A stretch of 64,000 bases of DNA from Streptococcus anginosus (GCF_900636475.1 NZ_LR134283.1:1860001-1924000); one strand, 5' to 3'; positions 7,893-16,838 are shown, numbered from the stretch's first letter. Program-made: numbers and translations. The notes: a model not told the origin generated them from the letters alone.

Positions 7893-8474
7893 CTAGTCTA
7901 TATGATTATCTTTGTCTAGTGAGATGTATTGGTCAAGAGAAGAATGAACAAGGGTTAAAAATTTTTCTTTGAAGACTTGTGGTGGGAGTGGATTTTCTTG
8001 GGTTATCCACACTTCAATGTTGGCAATCACATAATGAACCAGTAGGGAGATGATAAAATCGTCTGGCAAATCAATAAGGGATTGATTCGGTTTGATATTT
8101 TCAAGTGCCCATTTTGTGTAAATCTTTTTTAAATAATTGGTCCAATAAGGATCCGTTGAGCTAGAATACAGCATTTTTAGCCATTTTCGATTTTCATAAA
8201 GAATAGGGAAAATGTTATCTGCAATGAAAAGAAATGGGTCTTTATTTTCGAGAGTATCATATTCTAAAAACATTTCGTAAATGGGCTTATCAATACTCTC
8301 ATGAATGGATTCAATGATGTCGTCAACACTATTGAAATGATGTTTATAAATTGCTTGACGTGAGATACCAGCTTTTTTGGCAAGGTCACTCATTGAGAGA
8401 TTGGCTTCATTGGGATTTTGCATTGCTAAGTCATAGAAAGCATCCAAAATCTTTTGTTGATTACCTTTTACCAT
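7893..8474 (-). CDS. TetR family transcriptional regulator
   Basis: A TetR-type repressor of 193 residues. The N-terminal helix-turn-helix reads LSMSDLAKKAGISRQAIYKHHF (residues about 27-48); the remainder is a helical ligand or dimer domain of unknown specificity. I chose ATG 8474, not the in-frame TTG at 8483: GGAG lies at the right distance (9 bases) from the ATG and abuts the TTG. It is divergent from the exopolysaccharide operon across a 460-base AT-rich gap and is a plausible regulator of it, by position only. Confidence 0.85.
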   Translation of the reverse strand: MVKGNQQKILDAFYDLAMQNPNEANLSMSDLAKKAGISRQAIYKHHFNSVDDIIESIHESIDKPIYEMFLEYDTLENKDPFLFIADNIFPILYENRKWLKMLYSSSTDPYWTNYLKKIYTKWALENIKPNQSLIDLPDDFIISLLVHYVIANIEVWITQENPLPPQVFKEKFLTLVHSSLDQYISLDKDNHID

Positions 8475-8498
8475 ATAAAACAACTCCTCTCTCTTTTT

Positions 8499-8527
8499 AG
8501 TATAATGAAAAGAGAAAAAGATTGCAA
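8499..8527 (-). promoter_or_regulatory. Promoter of the TetR gene
   Basis: On the minus strand the -35 TTGCAA (8522-8527), a 17-base spacer and the -10 TATACT (8499-8504) precede the GAGAGAGGAG ribosome-binding site. Confidence 0.75.
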
Positions 8528-8934
8528 GAAAAAGTGAGTAATAAAGACGTTAATGCAATCCTTTTGAAATTGCTATTTATTAAGTTTAACAAAAATAACA
8601 TTTATCATGAATCTGTGTTTTGTTTGAGATAGAATTAACATCTGTGAATGGTATTGTAAAAATAAGATAAACAAAAATATTGATAGAATAGTCTAATTAT
8701 GATGTAATAGTAAAAGTGCACTATTTTTAATACATAATAATTTTACTATTATAAAACAGTGCTGAATAAGAGGATAAATTTTACATAAATAATAGGACAA
8801 AATCATATAGAATGTATGCTAAAATATTGACGGTATAAATTTAAAGCGGTACAATATTAGTGTATAGTAGGGGGTAGCTGTCTTATTTTAGCTAGGCGTT
8901 TTTATTTGTGTCATTCTGTTATAAGGAGGAAAAC
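8528..8934. other. AT-rich divergent intergenic region
   Basis: About 400 bases without a gene. It holds the operon promoter (8827-8855). After the expected transcription start, TAGCT...AGCTA forms a small hairpin (8876-8895) followed by GGCGTTTTTATTTG, which could be a weak attenuator. I looked for a c-di-GMP riboswitch and did not find its conserved core. No convincing TetR palindrome was found by eye. Confidence 0.4.
8827..8855 (+). promoter_or_regulatory. Promoter of the exopolysaccharide operon
   Basis: TTGACG (8827-8832), a 17-base spacer and TACAAT (8850-8855) leave a leader of about 73 bases before the GTG at 8935. Confidence 0.75.
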
Positions 8935-10083
8935 GTGAAAAAAATAAAGGTAATGGTCGTTTTTGGTACAAGACCTGAAGCTATCAAGATGGCTCCACTT
9001 ATTTTTCAATTGAAAAAACAATCAGAAAAATTTGAGACCATGACAGTTGTGACTGCCCAACATCGACAAATGTTAGATCAGGTATTGCAAACCTTTAACA
9101 TTGAACCAGATATTGATTTGGACATCATGGGAAAAAGTCAAACATTAACGGATATTACAGTAAAAATTTTAAACCAACTGGACAAACTTTTAAAAGAAGT
9201 GAAACCTGACATCATTTTGGTACATGGAGATACAACGACAACATTTGCAACAAGTTTGGCAGCTTTTTATAATCAAGTTCGAATTGGACATGTGGAAGCT
9301 GGTTTGAGGACATGGGAAAAGTATTCTCCATTTCCAGAAGAAATGAATCGTCAAATGACAGATGCTGTAACAGATCTTTATTTTGCTCCAACGATGCAAA
9401 GTAAAGAAAATCTCATTAAGGAAAATCATGATGAAAAAAACATATTTGTTACAGGAAATACAGCGATTGACGCTTTAAAATTGACTGTTCAAGAGAATTA
9501 TCATCATGATGTTTTGGAGCAAATACCATCAAATCATCGGCTGATTCTTGTTACCATGCACCGTCGTGAAAATCAAGGAGAACCAATGCGTCGTGTGTTT
9601 AGAACCTTGCGGCAAGTGGTCGAAGCGCATGATGATGTTGAGGTCATTTATCCTGTTCATTTAAGTCCAGCCGTTCAAGAGGCAGCAAAGGAAATTCTTA
9701 GCAATCATCCGCAGATTCATCTAATTGAGCCTTTAGATGTTGTGGATTTTCATAATATTGCAGCGAGAAGTTATTTCATTATGTCTGATTCTGGAGGTGT
9801 CCAAGAGGAAGCCCCTTCTTTAGGAAAACCGGTGCTGGTATTGCGTGATACGACAGAGAGACCAGAAGGCGTGACTGCTGGGACATTGAAGTTAGTTGGA
9901 ACAGAAAGTGAGAATATTCGCGAGGCTATGGAGACATTGTTGACAGATGAGACTGTTTATCATCAAATGTCTCAAGCTGGCAATCCGTATGGTGATGGCA
10001 GAGCGTCTGAGCGAATTGTAGAGGCGATTGCGTATTACTTTGGTTATGCAGCCAGACCAAAAAATTTTGTGATAGGAGAATAA
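8935..10083 (+). CDS. mnaA: UDP-N-acetylglucosamine 2-epimerase (non-hydrolysing)
   Basis: Interconverts UDP-GlcNAc and UDP-ManNAc in the cytoplasm. The whole family pattern is present: VVFGTRPEAIKMAPL, THGD-like LVHGDTTTTFA, GHVEAGLRTWEKYSPFPEE(M)NR, GNTAIDAL, MHRRENQGEPM and DSGGVQEEAPSLGKPVLVLRDTTERPE. Length is 382 residues from the GTG at 8935. I chose this start over an in-frame GTG at 8908 because ATAAGGAGG sits 6 bases before it. It is the first gene of the operon, so its product UDP-ManNAc is the likely precursor for the GT2 synthase two genes on. Confidence 0.93.
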   Translation: MKKIKVMVVFGTRPEAIKMAPLIFQLKKQSEKFETMTVVTAQHRQMLDQVLQTFNIEPDIDLDIMGKSQTLTDITVKILNQLDKLLKEVKPDIILVHGDTTTTFATSLAAFYNQVRIGHVEAGLRTWEKYSPFPEEMNRQMTDAVTDLYFAPTMQSKENLIKENHDEKNIFVTGNTAIDALKLTVQENYHHDVLEQIPSNHRLILVTMHRRENQGEPMRRVFRTLRQVVEAHDDVEVIYPVHLSPAVQEAAKEILSNHPQIHLIEPLDVVDFHNIAARSYFIMSDSGGVQEEAPSLGKPVLVLRDTTERPEGVTAGTLKLVGTESENIREAMETLLTDETVYHQMSQAGNPYGDGRASERIVEAIAYYFGYAARPKNFVIGE

Positions 10084-10084
10084 G

Positions 10085-10873
10085 ATGTATCGAAAAAAAG
10101 AACTGGAATGGACAATTGCTTTACTAATTATCGTAATTTTAGCAATTGTTGGTTATAGTTTCTATTTTGCGAGTAGTATTTTTCATGTTGAAATTATTTT
10201 GATTGCTCTTGCTATCTTGAGTGTATTTGTCTTACCAGATATGTTGCTGACTTGGCTGTTAATTTTTAGCGTTGTATTAGCAACTTTGTTTTTAGTGGCA
10301 GGTGTTGTGTATATACCAGCAAATCAGCGTTTCTTATTATTGATTACTTTTCCAGTAGTTCTGAGAATAGCCAAGCAAGTTAATATTCATCGACGAACCT
10401 ATCTTTCTATTGTCAAAGACTATAGTGAGCAAGCAAAAGAATTGTATGAAAGCCATTTACAGGCGGTTCGAGATGGACGGGAAGAAAGCTTTCAAGCCTT
10501 ATTAGTCCATTGGGCGCATAATGATTATTTTCAACAAATTTATCCAAAAGAATTTCGTTGGATGTTGGTGCGCCTCTATGCAACTTTAAAGAAATGCATG
10601 CAAGAAACAGGAACAGTTTATTATCTTTCAAATGGAAATTTTCTCATTTTATCTTCAGGAGAAGGACAGTCTCTAGTAGAATTATTTCAGCACAGCATGC
10701 TTGCTAAATTGTTACTGTTGCGTTTTAAAACTAGTAAGAGTGTGCACGAAGTGCAGTATAAATCAGGCTATCTGTTGATTGATTCAGAAAATTGTGAAAA
10801 GTTTTTAAACTTTGATGATTTTGTTAAAAATCTGGACAGACAACTTGAAACAGACATTATTGTAGAATACTAG
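10085..10873 (+). CDS. Membrane protein with degenerate GGDEF-like domain
   Basis: A 262-residue protein starting one base after the epimerase stop. Residues 8-95 form about four membrane segments. Residues 100-130 are an amphipathic linker. From about 137 the order FQALLVHWAHNDYF...EFRWMLVRLYATLKKCM...VYYLSNGNFLILS follows a GGDEF domain: first beta strand, long helix, then the beta hairpin. SNGNF (182-186) replaces the GGDEF signature, and no RxxD I-site precedes it. It therefore should neither make c-di-GMP nor bind it in the usual way. The best inference is a structural or regulatory partner of the synthase, comparable to PelD or the Listeria Pss receptor. The domain call is by eye. Confidence 0.6.
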   Translation: MYRKKELEWTIALLIIVILAIVGYSFYFASSIFHVEIILIALAILSVFVLPDMLLTWLLIFSVVLATLFLVAGVVYIPANQRFLLLITFPVVLRIAKQVNIHRRTYLSIVKDYSEQAKELYESHLQAVRDGREESFQALLVHWAHNDYFQQIYPKEFRWMLVRLYATLKKCMQETGTVYYLSNGNFLILSSGEGQSLVELFQHSMLAKLLLLRFKTSKSVHEVQYKSGYLLIDSENCEKFLNFDDFVKNLDRQLETDIIVEY

Positions 10874-10883
10874 GAGGGAATCT

Positions 10884-11024
10884 GTGACCATAACCAATAT
10901 ATTTTTTGGAGTAGCATTGGCAATTAGTATCTTTTTTGCTGTATGCTTTGTTGTGCTGTTTATTTGTTATTTAATTATTTATAACAGAGTGAATAAAAAC
11001 TTTAAGGCGGTGAACCATGATTAG
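10884..11024 (+). CDS. 46-residue membrane peptide in the exopolysaccharide operon
   Basis: A short gene easily missed. It starts at GTG 10884 with TAGGAGGGA upstream; this ribosome site overlaps the previous stop codon. The peptide has one hydrophobic span (NIFFGVALAISIFFAVCFVV continuing to about residue 33) and a short basic tail NRVNKNFKAVNHD. Its stop overlaps the start of the GT2 gene by 8 bases, so translation of all three genes is coupled. The position suggests a small subunit of the synthase complex; small membrane subunits are known for other synthase-dependent polysaccharides. No family recognised. Confidence 0.65.
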   Translation: MTITNIFFGVALAISIFFAVCFVVLFICYLIIYNRVNKNFKAVNHD

Positions 11025-12327
11025 TCAGTTGATTATGATTATCACTCTGGTATCCATTTGGTTATCCTTGGTTTGGAGTTTAGTTACTTTGAGTTCAGGT
11101 GTTCATTTTTGGCTAAAACATAGCGACTTTAAAGTAGATACTAGTCCTTTAGAGAGCTATCCGATGGTTACAATTGTGGTACCAGCCCATAATGAAGATG
11201 TGGTCATTGCGCAAACAACAAGAGCTATTTTGGATATGAATTACCCACATGACAAAGTGGAATTGCTTTTATTTGCGGACAATTGTGAAGATACTACTTA
11301 TCAAGAAATGTTAAAAGTAAAAGCGATGCCAGAATATGCTACACGAGATATTACCATTACAGACCGGAAAGGGACTGGCGGAAAAGCAGGCGTTTTAAAT
11401 GATGCTCTGAAAATGGCGAAGGGTGAATATATCTGCGTTTATGATGCAGATGCTATGCCAGAGAAAAATGCTCTTTATTTTCTTGTTAAGAAAGTTCTGG
11501 AAGATCCAGAACGCCACGTGGCATCTTTTGGTCGAAACAAGACACGAAATGCGAATCAAAATTTCTTAACACGTTGTATCAATCAAGAGATTGTCGTGAC
11601 GCAACGAATTCAACATGTTGGTATGTGGCATATGTTTAAAATTGGTCGCATTCCTGGCACAAACTTTATTATCAACACTGAATTTGTAAAAAGCATTGGT
11701 GGGTGGCGAAATGGCGCCTTGACAGAAGATACGGATATTTCTTTTAAAATTATGCAAAGTGGGAAATTGATTGCTTTAGCTTATAATTCTGAAGCTTTCC
11801 AACAAGAACCAGAGACAGTTAAAAGCTATTATATGCAGCGGAAACGTTGGGCTAAAGGAAATTATGAAGTTGTGATTTCAAATTTCAAGCATTTGTTTGA
11901 CAAGAGCAATTGGCGCGTGAAATTAGAGGTAGCCTACTATTCCTGTGTTTTCTTCTGGTTTAATGCAGCAATAATTTTATCAGATATTGTCCTTTTGTCA
12001 AATGTGATTGCTATTATTGTTCATCTATTTGTTCCAAGTGTTCATATTCCTTTTACATTTGATTCAAGTAATATTTACATTGCGCAATTGATGTTGTTTA
12101 ATTGGCTTTTGATGATTATGCTGTATCTCTTACAAATCAATATCGCTCTAGCCTCCCAATTTGGTCAAGCGACTTCTAAGCAGATTTGGTTAGCTTTGAT
12201 TTCTTACTTTACTTATTCGCAGCTATTCATCATTGTTTCAATTGATGCTGTAACTTCTGTGACCTTGGACAAACTCTTCCATCGTGACGGAACCAAGTGG
12301 GTTAAAACGAAGCGATTTGCAGGATAG
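11017..12327 (+). CDS. Family 2 processive glycosyltransferase (BcsA-like polysaccharide synthase)
   Basis: A membrane synthase of 436 residues. One N-terminal membrane helix (about 3-28) is followed by a GT-A domain and three to four C-terminal helices (from about 303). Catalytic motifs of processive GT2 enzymes are all present: VVPAHNE (55-60), the DxD as D143-A-D145, the TED motif (236-238) and QRKRW (274-278) of the QxxRW type. These enzymes polymerise a nucleotide sugar and push the chain through their own pore. With an epimerase gene in the operon, a ManNAc-containing or GlcNAc/ManNAc polymer is likely; the sugar cannot be read from the sequence. There is no PilZ domain. Confidence 0.88.
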   Translation: MISQLIMIITLVSIWLSLVWSLVTLSSGVHFWLKHSDFKVDTSPLESYPMVTIVVPAHNEDVVIAQTTRAILDMNYPHDKVELLLFADNCEDTTYQEMLKVKAMPEYATRDITITDRKGTGGKAGVLNDALKMAKGEYICVYDADAMPEKNALYFLVKKVLEDPERHVASFGRNKTRNANQNFLTRCINQEIVVTQRIQHVGMWHMFKIGRIPGTNFIINTEFVKSIGGWRNGALTEDTDISFKIMQSGKLIALAYNSEAFQQEPETVKSYYMQRKRWAKGNYEVVISNFKHLFDKSNWRVKLEVAYYSCVFFWFNAAIILSDIVLLSNVIAIIVHLFVPSVHIPFTFDSSNIYIAQLMLFNWLLMIMLYLLQINIALASQFGQATSKQIWLALISYFTYSQLFIIVSIDAVTSVTLDKLFHRDGTKWVKTKRFAG

Positions 12328-12335
12328 GAGGAAAC

Positions 12336-13439
12336 GTGAAAAGAACAAATTTAAGATATGTTTGGTTAGTTGCTATTTTATTGGCAATCATTACTATTTT
12401 TATTTATGTTAGATTCAATAGTACAGGTCATTTGAAGAATCAGATTTACCAACAATGGTCAAAAAATTATGTAGTTCAGCAAAAAGACAAGGCTTACGTC
12501 AAAACAACGAACGATAAGAAAAAGGATGTTGTGCTGTCTGAATCGCAGGGCTATGGAATGGTGACTGCGGTTGAAGCGGCAAAGCAAGGGTATGCCAGCC
12601 AGAAAGATTTTGAACGATTATACAATTATTATTTAGCACATCGCATGAAAAACACGCAGCTGATGTCATGGCGACAAACAGTCAAAAATGGTGTCGTTAC
12701 AGCCGAAACCAATAATGCAACAGATGGCGATCTTTATATTGCGTATGCTCTGATTCGAGCAGCTAAATTATGGCCACAGAAGGCTGATGCATATCATACA
12801 CAGGCTAGGGCAATCTTAAAGGATATTTTGACTTATAATTACAATAGTACAACAGGAGTGTTGACAGTTGGGAACTGGGCAACTTCAGACTCAAAATACT
12901 ATCGTTTAATGCGAACGTCAGATGTCCTTCCAGCACAATTTCAAGCCTTTTATAAGCTGACAGGCAATGCACAATGGTTAAAGATAAAATCAAATATGTT
13001 GTCTAAATTAGAATTGATGAGTGCTAAATCAAAAACAGGTCTACTTCCTGATTTCCTTTGGGTGGAAGCAGATACAGTTCGGGCAGCTGAGAAAAAAGCT
13101 GTTGCTTCTAAGTATGACGGTGATTATTATTACAATGCTTGTCGCTTGCCATATAATTTAGCGCAAAGTCGGGATAAACAAAGCCAGAATATATTGAATA
13201 AAATGATGAATTTCTTTATGAAACAAGAAGTGCTTTATGCTGGTTATACGTTAAAAGGTAAGGCTCTAAATCATTATCAGTCTGCTAGTTTTGGCGCTCC
13301 GATTTTCTATGCAGCCAGCCGAAATTCAGCATATCGAAAACTGGTTCAGCAAAATAAATATATTTTTATGCAAGATTTGTCAAAGGAAAATTATTATGAA
13401 GCAGCCATGATTACCCTTGTTGCACTAGATGCTTTATAA
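12336..13439 (+). CDS. Membrane-anchored GH8 glycoside hydrolase
   Basis: A 367-residue protein with an N-terminal signal anchor (residues about 8-25) and an extracytoplasmic (alpha/alpha)6-barrel of glycoside hydrolase family 8. Seen: the proton-donor Glu in LSESQGYGM (E69) and the second acidic site in NATDGDLYIAYAL (D130/D132), followed by GLLPDFLWVE. Start GTG 12336 with GGAGG upstream. A GH8 enzyme beside a GT2 synthase parallels BcsZ in cellulose operons and PssZ in Listeria, where it trims or releases the polymer. Last gene of the operon. Confidence 0.85.
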   Translation: MKRTNLRYVWLVAILLAIITIFIYVRFNSTGHLKNQIYQQWSKNYVVQQKDKAYVKTTNDKKKDVVLSESQGYGMVTAVEAAKQGYASQKDFERLYNYYLAHRMKNTQLMSWRQTVKNGVVTAETNNATDGDLYIAYALIRAAKLWPQKADAYHTQARAILKDILTYNYNSTTGVLTVGNWATSDSKYYRLMRTSDVLPAQFQAFYKLTGNAQWLKIKSNMLSKLELMSAKSKTGLLPDFLWVEADTVRAAEKKAVASKYDGDYYYNACRLPYNLAQSRDKQSQNILNKMMNFFMKQEVLYAGYTLKGKALNHYQSASFGAPIFYAASRNSAYRKLVQQNKYIFMQDLSKENYYEAAMITLVALDAL

Positions 13440-13445
13440 ACTAAA

Positions 13446-13560
13446 TAGAAGTGGACACAAATTGGTATTTCGTAAGAAATTGATTTTGTCGCCCCACCCT
13501 GTAGGGTTGAGTTGGTGGTATTAGTTAGGGATTACTTAACTACTGCATATTGAGTTTTAT
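13446..13560 (+). repeat. Two-hairpin intergenic repeat, copy 1 (diverged)
   Basis: AGAAGTGGACACAAATTGGT...TCGCCCCACCCTGTAGGGTTGAGT is a diverged relative of the copy at 19873. It has the same order: a GTGG...CCAC stem, then a GGTTGAGT arm. The right half is degraded. Confidence 0.6.
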
Positions 13561-13576
13561 TTTAGAAGAAAGTAAA

Positions 13577-13611
13577 CGAGTCTGGGACATTTTTGTCTCA
13601 GACTCGTTTTT
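13577..13611. terminator. Convergent terminator between the GH8 and carboxypeptidase genes
   Basis: CGAGTCTGGGACA / TGTCTCAGACTCG is a 13-pair stem (one G-U pair) with a TTTT loop and a T5 tract. It serves the plus strand and probably the minus-strand gene as well. Confidence 0.9.
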
Positions 13612-13625
13612 ACTAGTAGAGTATT

Positions 13626-16600
13626 CTATTCTTCTTTTTTCTTTAAATGGAGCAAGTAGCCACTGACAAGAATGAACATGCTAGCAATAACCAAGCTGCT
13701 TTGATTTTCTTTGCTTCCTGTTTGTGGAAGTTGAGCTTTTCGAGTAGCGTTCATGATTTGAGGTTGAGGAGTATAGCGTAGGGTTGTAGCTTGACCAGCC
13801 TGAGGTTTTTGATTGATGATTTCAACAACTTCAGTAGAAGGTTTTTGTTCTTTCTCAAGATCTTTCAGTTGAGCTAATTGACTGCCAAAGATAGCATTGG
13901 ATACCCAACGGTAGAAATGAATCGTGTGAAGACGGTTTGTTGGGTTGCCAGCATAAATAAAGAGTGGTTGTTCTTTGTAGCTACCAGAAATAGCTACAAT
14001 TTTATTGGCTAACTGTTCATTACCTGGCCACCAACCAGCGATATAATAATCACTGCCAGCAATCGAAGCTAATGTCTTGAAATTTGCAGGTACTTTAGCA
14101 ATCCAATTTCCAGAGTTAGAATAGAAAAGATCATTCTTATTGTAACCACTAGTCAACGGATCTTTGTCATCAATGATCGCTTTCATCAAGCCTTCATAAT
14201 CACCACCATTTTTGAGTTGCTCTGCGTCAAAGCCGTCAACCACACCGAGTTCTTCAAGGCGTTGCATAGCAGTTCCGCCTACTACAATAGTTGGCTTCAG
14301 ACCAAGGAGGGACTTGTCAAAGTTGTCACTTTCTAAAACAATCACATCAGCTTCTTCAGGGGTATTGACAATGTCAAATCCTAAATTCTTCAAAGCAAGA
14401 GCGGTATGAGCAGGAGTATCCACACCAGCCCAATAGTATTGATGAGGCGGTGCATAAACTTTTAGAGCTTTTAAGGTTTGCCCTTGAGGAGTTTTATAAA
14501 GGGCATCTCCATAGATTGCATAGTTTTTCAGCAGGTTGGCAAAAGTAGGTGTATCCACGATGTAGCCATCGTCTGTCAAATAAACTTTCTTACCGTCTCG
14601 GATTGCACGATTGACAGCGCGAACGGCACTTTCTGAAGTATTGGCAATGACATAATATGGTGCTTTGTGGTCAATTTCGCTAGTCCGAGTAGCACGAAGA
14701 GCAGTTACTTCACCGAGTTTACCGTCAAAGAGTTTTTCTTTAAAGACTGCTACTGCTTTGAATCCCCTCATATCTGGGAAATTAACCAGCAATTCTGCAT
14801 ACATAGCGGCCCAAGCAGATTCGTTGGAGCCCTTGTAGAGGATATGGTTGGCATAGCCACGTTTAGCTTGTGCCATATCAACAACCAAATCACCCTTCTT
14901 ATAACCGCCAGTGTCTTCCTTCAATTCTTGAACGACAACGCCGTTTCTCTTGAAGTATTCAATCATATTATAGGCCTGTTGGGAGTCATTGCTCTTATCA
15001 AGTCCCATTGGAATCACATAATAATCGGGGAAGAATTTCTTTTGTCCATGTTTGATACGACCGACCACTTTACCATCTGGTCCAACTAATTCATTTTCAG
15101 CTTTTGGATCTTCTACTTTGTTCACGCCACGAAGGTAGAAGTTGAGGCGCATTTCCATGAGTTTATCAGGATTTTGGGATAAATAATCAATTCCTCCCAA
15201 AACAGCATGGAAACCAGCCTTGTAAGATTCTTGATTTCCTTGAGGGATTTCAATAGTGTGTCCTAGAATGCCATGATACATGCCATAAACACCAGTATAA
15301 CCAGAAAAAGAGTCGTCCCAACCGTCGCCCCAGTCTAACTTCGGAATGATGTAGTGATCATAGTTAGAATTGGCAACGCCAGCACGTCCCATGTGATGAG
15401 CATTTTCTAGCATAAGGTCTGCTAAAAGATCATACTCAAAGTTTGGATCGTGCGGTGGAGTTGCTGGCTCAATCAGGAAGTCCTTGACAAAGCCGTGGAT
15501 GTCGTAAAGTGCAATTGGATTCCATTTATTGATAAGTCCAGCAACCGTGCGAGTTTCAGGGTTTGTCTGATAGCTCGTATCGCGGTTAGGATCCAGACCA
15601 TTTGCAAGTGCACGTGTATTGGCAACATCTCCGTCAGGATTTTCTGTGAAATCAAAGAGGAAGATGAATTTCTTGAGAAGGTCTTTAACGGAGAGGGTTA
15701 CGATTTTTTGTGTTCCATCTGCTTGAGTTGTTTTAAAGCTGATTTGGTCTTGGGTTGCGAAAGAATTGAACAAGCCGGTAATAATATCGATAGCAGGTTG
15801 CTCATCCGCATGTGTATTGTTAATGAGGATAGGAAGTTTATAGTTCAACTTGCCATCTTTGAGGGCTGCCAACATTTCAGCGGGTTTGGTTAGCGCCATT
15901 TTATTGGTTGAATTGAGGTAATCATCAATGCTTTTTTGATCAGAACTGATAATGCCTAACTTAATTTTCCGTCCTTGAGCGCTGGTACCAATGTTTTCAA
16001 TTTTAACAAGCCGATCATTTTTAGCTTCTTGTCGACTTTTTTCAATAGCAGCTAACATTTCTTCGTGAGTATGGAAGTTTTCATACGGTCGGAAAACAAG
16101 TGTTTTTCGAATTGTCAGACCGGATTCTTCATCTGTTCCAACGAGCTCATGATTTCCGATGAATTGCCGATAGGTTCTGCGGATATTATTTGGCGTCCGA
16201 AGACTTAAATCCTTTCCAAATAATTCATTAAATTTGAGAGAAAGTTTGAGGTCAGAGCCATTAGTTGTTTCCTCAATGGTGACAAAGGAATCTCCTGAAA
16301 AGTCTCCTTTTTCCATATTCCAAGTTTTCCATTCAGCGATTGGTTTATTATCTAATTTCCAAGTCACCTTGCCAGCAGCGGCTCCTTGTTCCTGTACAGT
16401 CTCAGTAATGGTAGCTTTTTCAGACATATGGACTGTACTATCAGCTAATTGAACCTTTTTTTCTTCTGTTTCAGCTGCTCGTGTTTCTGGTTTTACAGGT
16501 GTTGCAGGAGTCTCTGTTCCGGATTCGTTTGTAGTAGAAGTCGAACTGTCTATTGAAGGAGCACTTTCTGATTTGTGTGCTTCTTCTTGATTGGTTGTTG

Positions 16601-16838
16601 TGGGAAGCTGAGCTTCGGCTGATGAGGAATCTGGTGTCGCTGTCGCTTCTGTTGTGTTTGTTTCCGTACTTGACTTTTCGGCAGGGACTACCGTTTCTGT
16701 CTTGTTAGCAATAGGCTGTGTCTCCGTGCTATCTTGCGTATCTGCAGCAGCATTTCCTTGCGTTAAAACTGCAACAAGAACGGCAGCTGACAAGCTGAGA
16801 ACATTTGTGTACAATCGTTTCTTATATGAATTTTTCAT
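13626..16838 (-). CDS. LPXTG-anchored M14 zinc carboxypeptidase family surface protein
   Basis: A cell-wall protein of 1070 residues. The signal peptide (residues 1-32) is followed by a Ser/Thr/Glu-rich low-complexity stalk (to about 130) and an M14 peptidase domain. Zinc ligands appear as HADEQ (about 342-346) and the His of DIHGF (about 444); the catalytic Glu is probably in HTIEIPQG (about 529). The C-terminal half is unassigned and has Rossmann-like repeats. The end carries LPQTG, a hydrophobic span and LKKKEE for sortase anchoring. M14 enzymes remove C-terminal amino acids or trim peptidoglycan peptides; the target is unknown. It is expressed alone. Ribosome site AAGGAGG. Confidence 0.88.
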   Translation of the reverse strand: MKNSYKKRLYTNVLSLSAAVLVAVLTQGNAAADTQDSTETQPIANKTETVVPAEKSSTETNTTEATATPDSSSAEAQLPTTTNQEEAHKSESAPSIDSSTSTTNESGTETPATPVKPETRAAETEEKKVQLADSTVHMSEKATITETVQEQGAAAGKVTWKLDNKPIAEWKTWNMEKGDFSGDSFVTIEETTNGSDLKLSLKFNELFGKDLSLRTPNNIRRTYRQFIGNHELVGTDEESGLTIRKTLVFRPYENFHTHEEMLAAIEKSRQEAKNDRLVKIENIGTSAQGRKIKLGIISSDQKSIDDYLNSTNKMALTKPAEMLAALKDGKLNYKLPILINNTHADEQPAIDIITGLFNSFATQDQISFKTTQADGTQKIVTLSVKDLLKKFIFLFDFTENPDGDVANTRALANGLDPNRDTSYQTNPETRTVAGLINKWNPIALYDIHGFVKDFLIEPATPPHDPNFEYDLLADLMLENAHHMGRAGVANSNYDHYIIPKLDWGDGWDDSFSGYTGVYGMYHGILGHTIEIPQGNQESYKAGFHAVLGGIDYLSQNPDKLMEMRLNFYLRGVNKVEDPKAENELVGPDGKVVGRIKHGQKKFFPDYYVIPMGLDKSNDSQQAYNMIEYFKRNGVVVQELKEDTGGYKKGDLVVDMAQAKRGYANHILYKGSNESAWAAMYAELLVNFPDMRGFKAVAVFKEKLFDGKLGEVTALRATRTSEIDHKAPYYVIANTSESAVRAVNRAIRDGKKVYLTDDGYIVDTPTFANLLKNYAIYGDALYKTPQGQTLKALKVYAPPHQYYWAGVDTPAHTALALKNLGFDIVNTPEEADVIVLESDNFDKSLLGLKPTIVVGGTAMQRLEELGVVDGFDAEQLKNGGDYEGLMKAIIDDKDPLTSGYNKNDLFYSNSGNWIAKVPANFKTLASIAGSDYYIAGWWPGNEQLANKIVAISGSYKEQPLFIYAGNPTNRLHTIHFYRWVSNAIFGSQLAQLKDLEKEQKPSTEVVEIINQKPQAGQATTLRYTPQPQIMNATRKAQLPQTGSKENQSSLVIASMFILVSGYLLHLKKKEE

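Noticed and set aside
8856..8934. c-di-GMP riboswitch in the exopolysaccharide leader
   Set aside because: The leader is too short and lacks the conserved GEMM core; only one small hairpin is seen.
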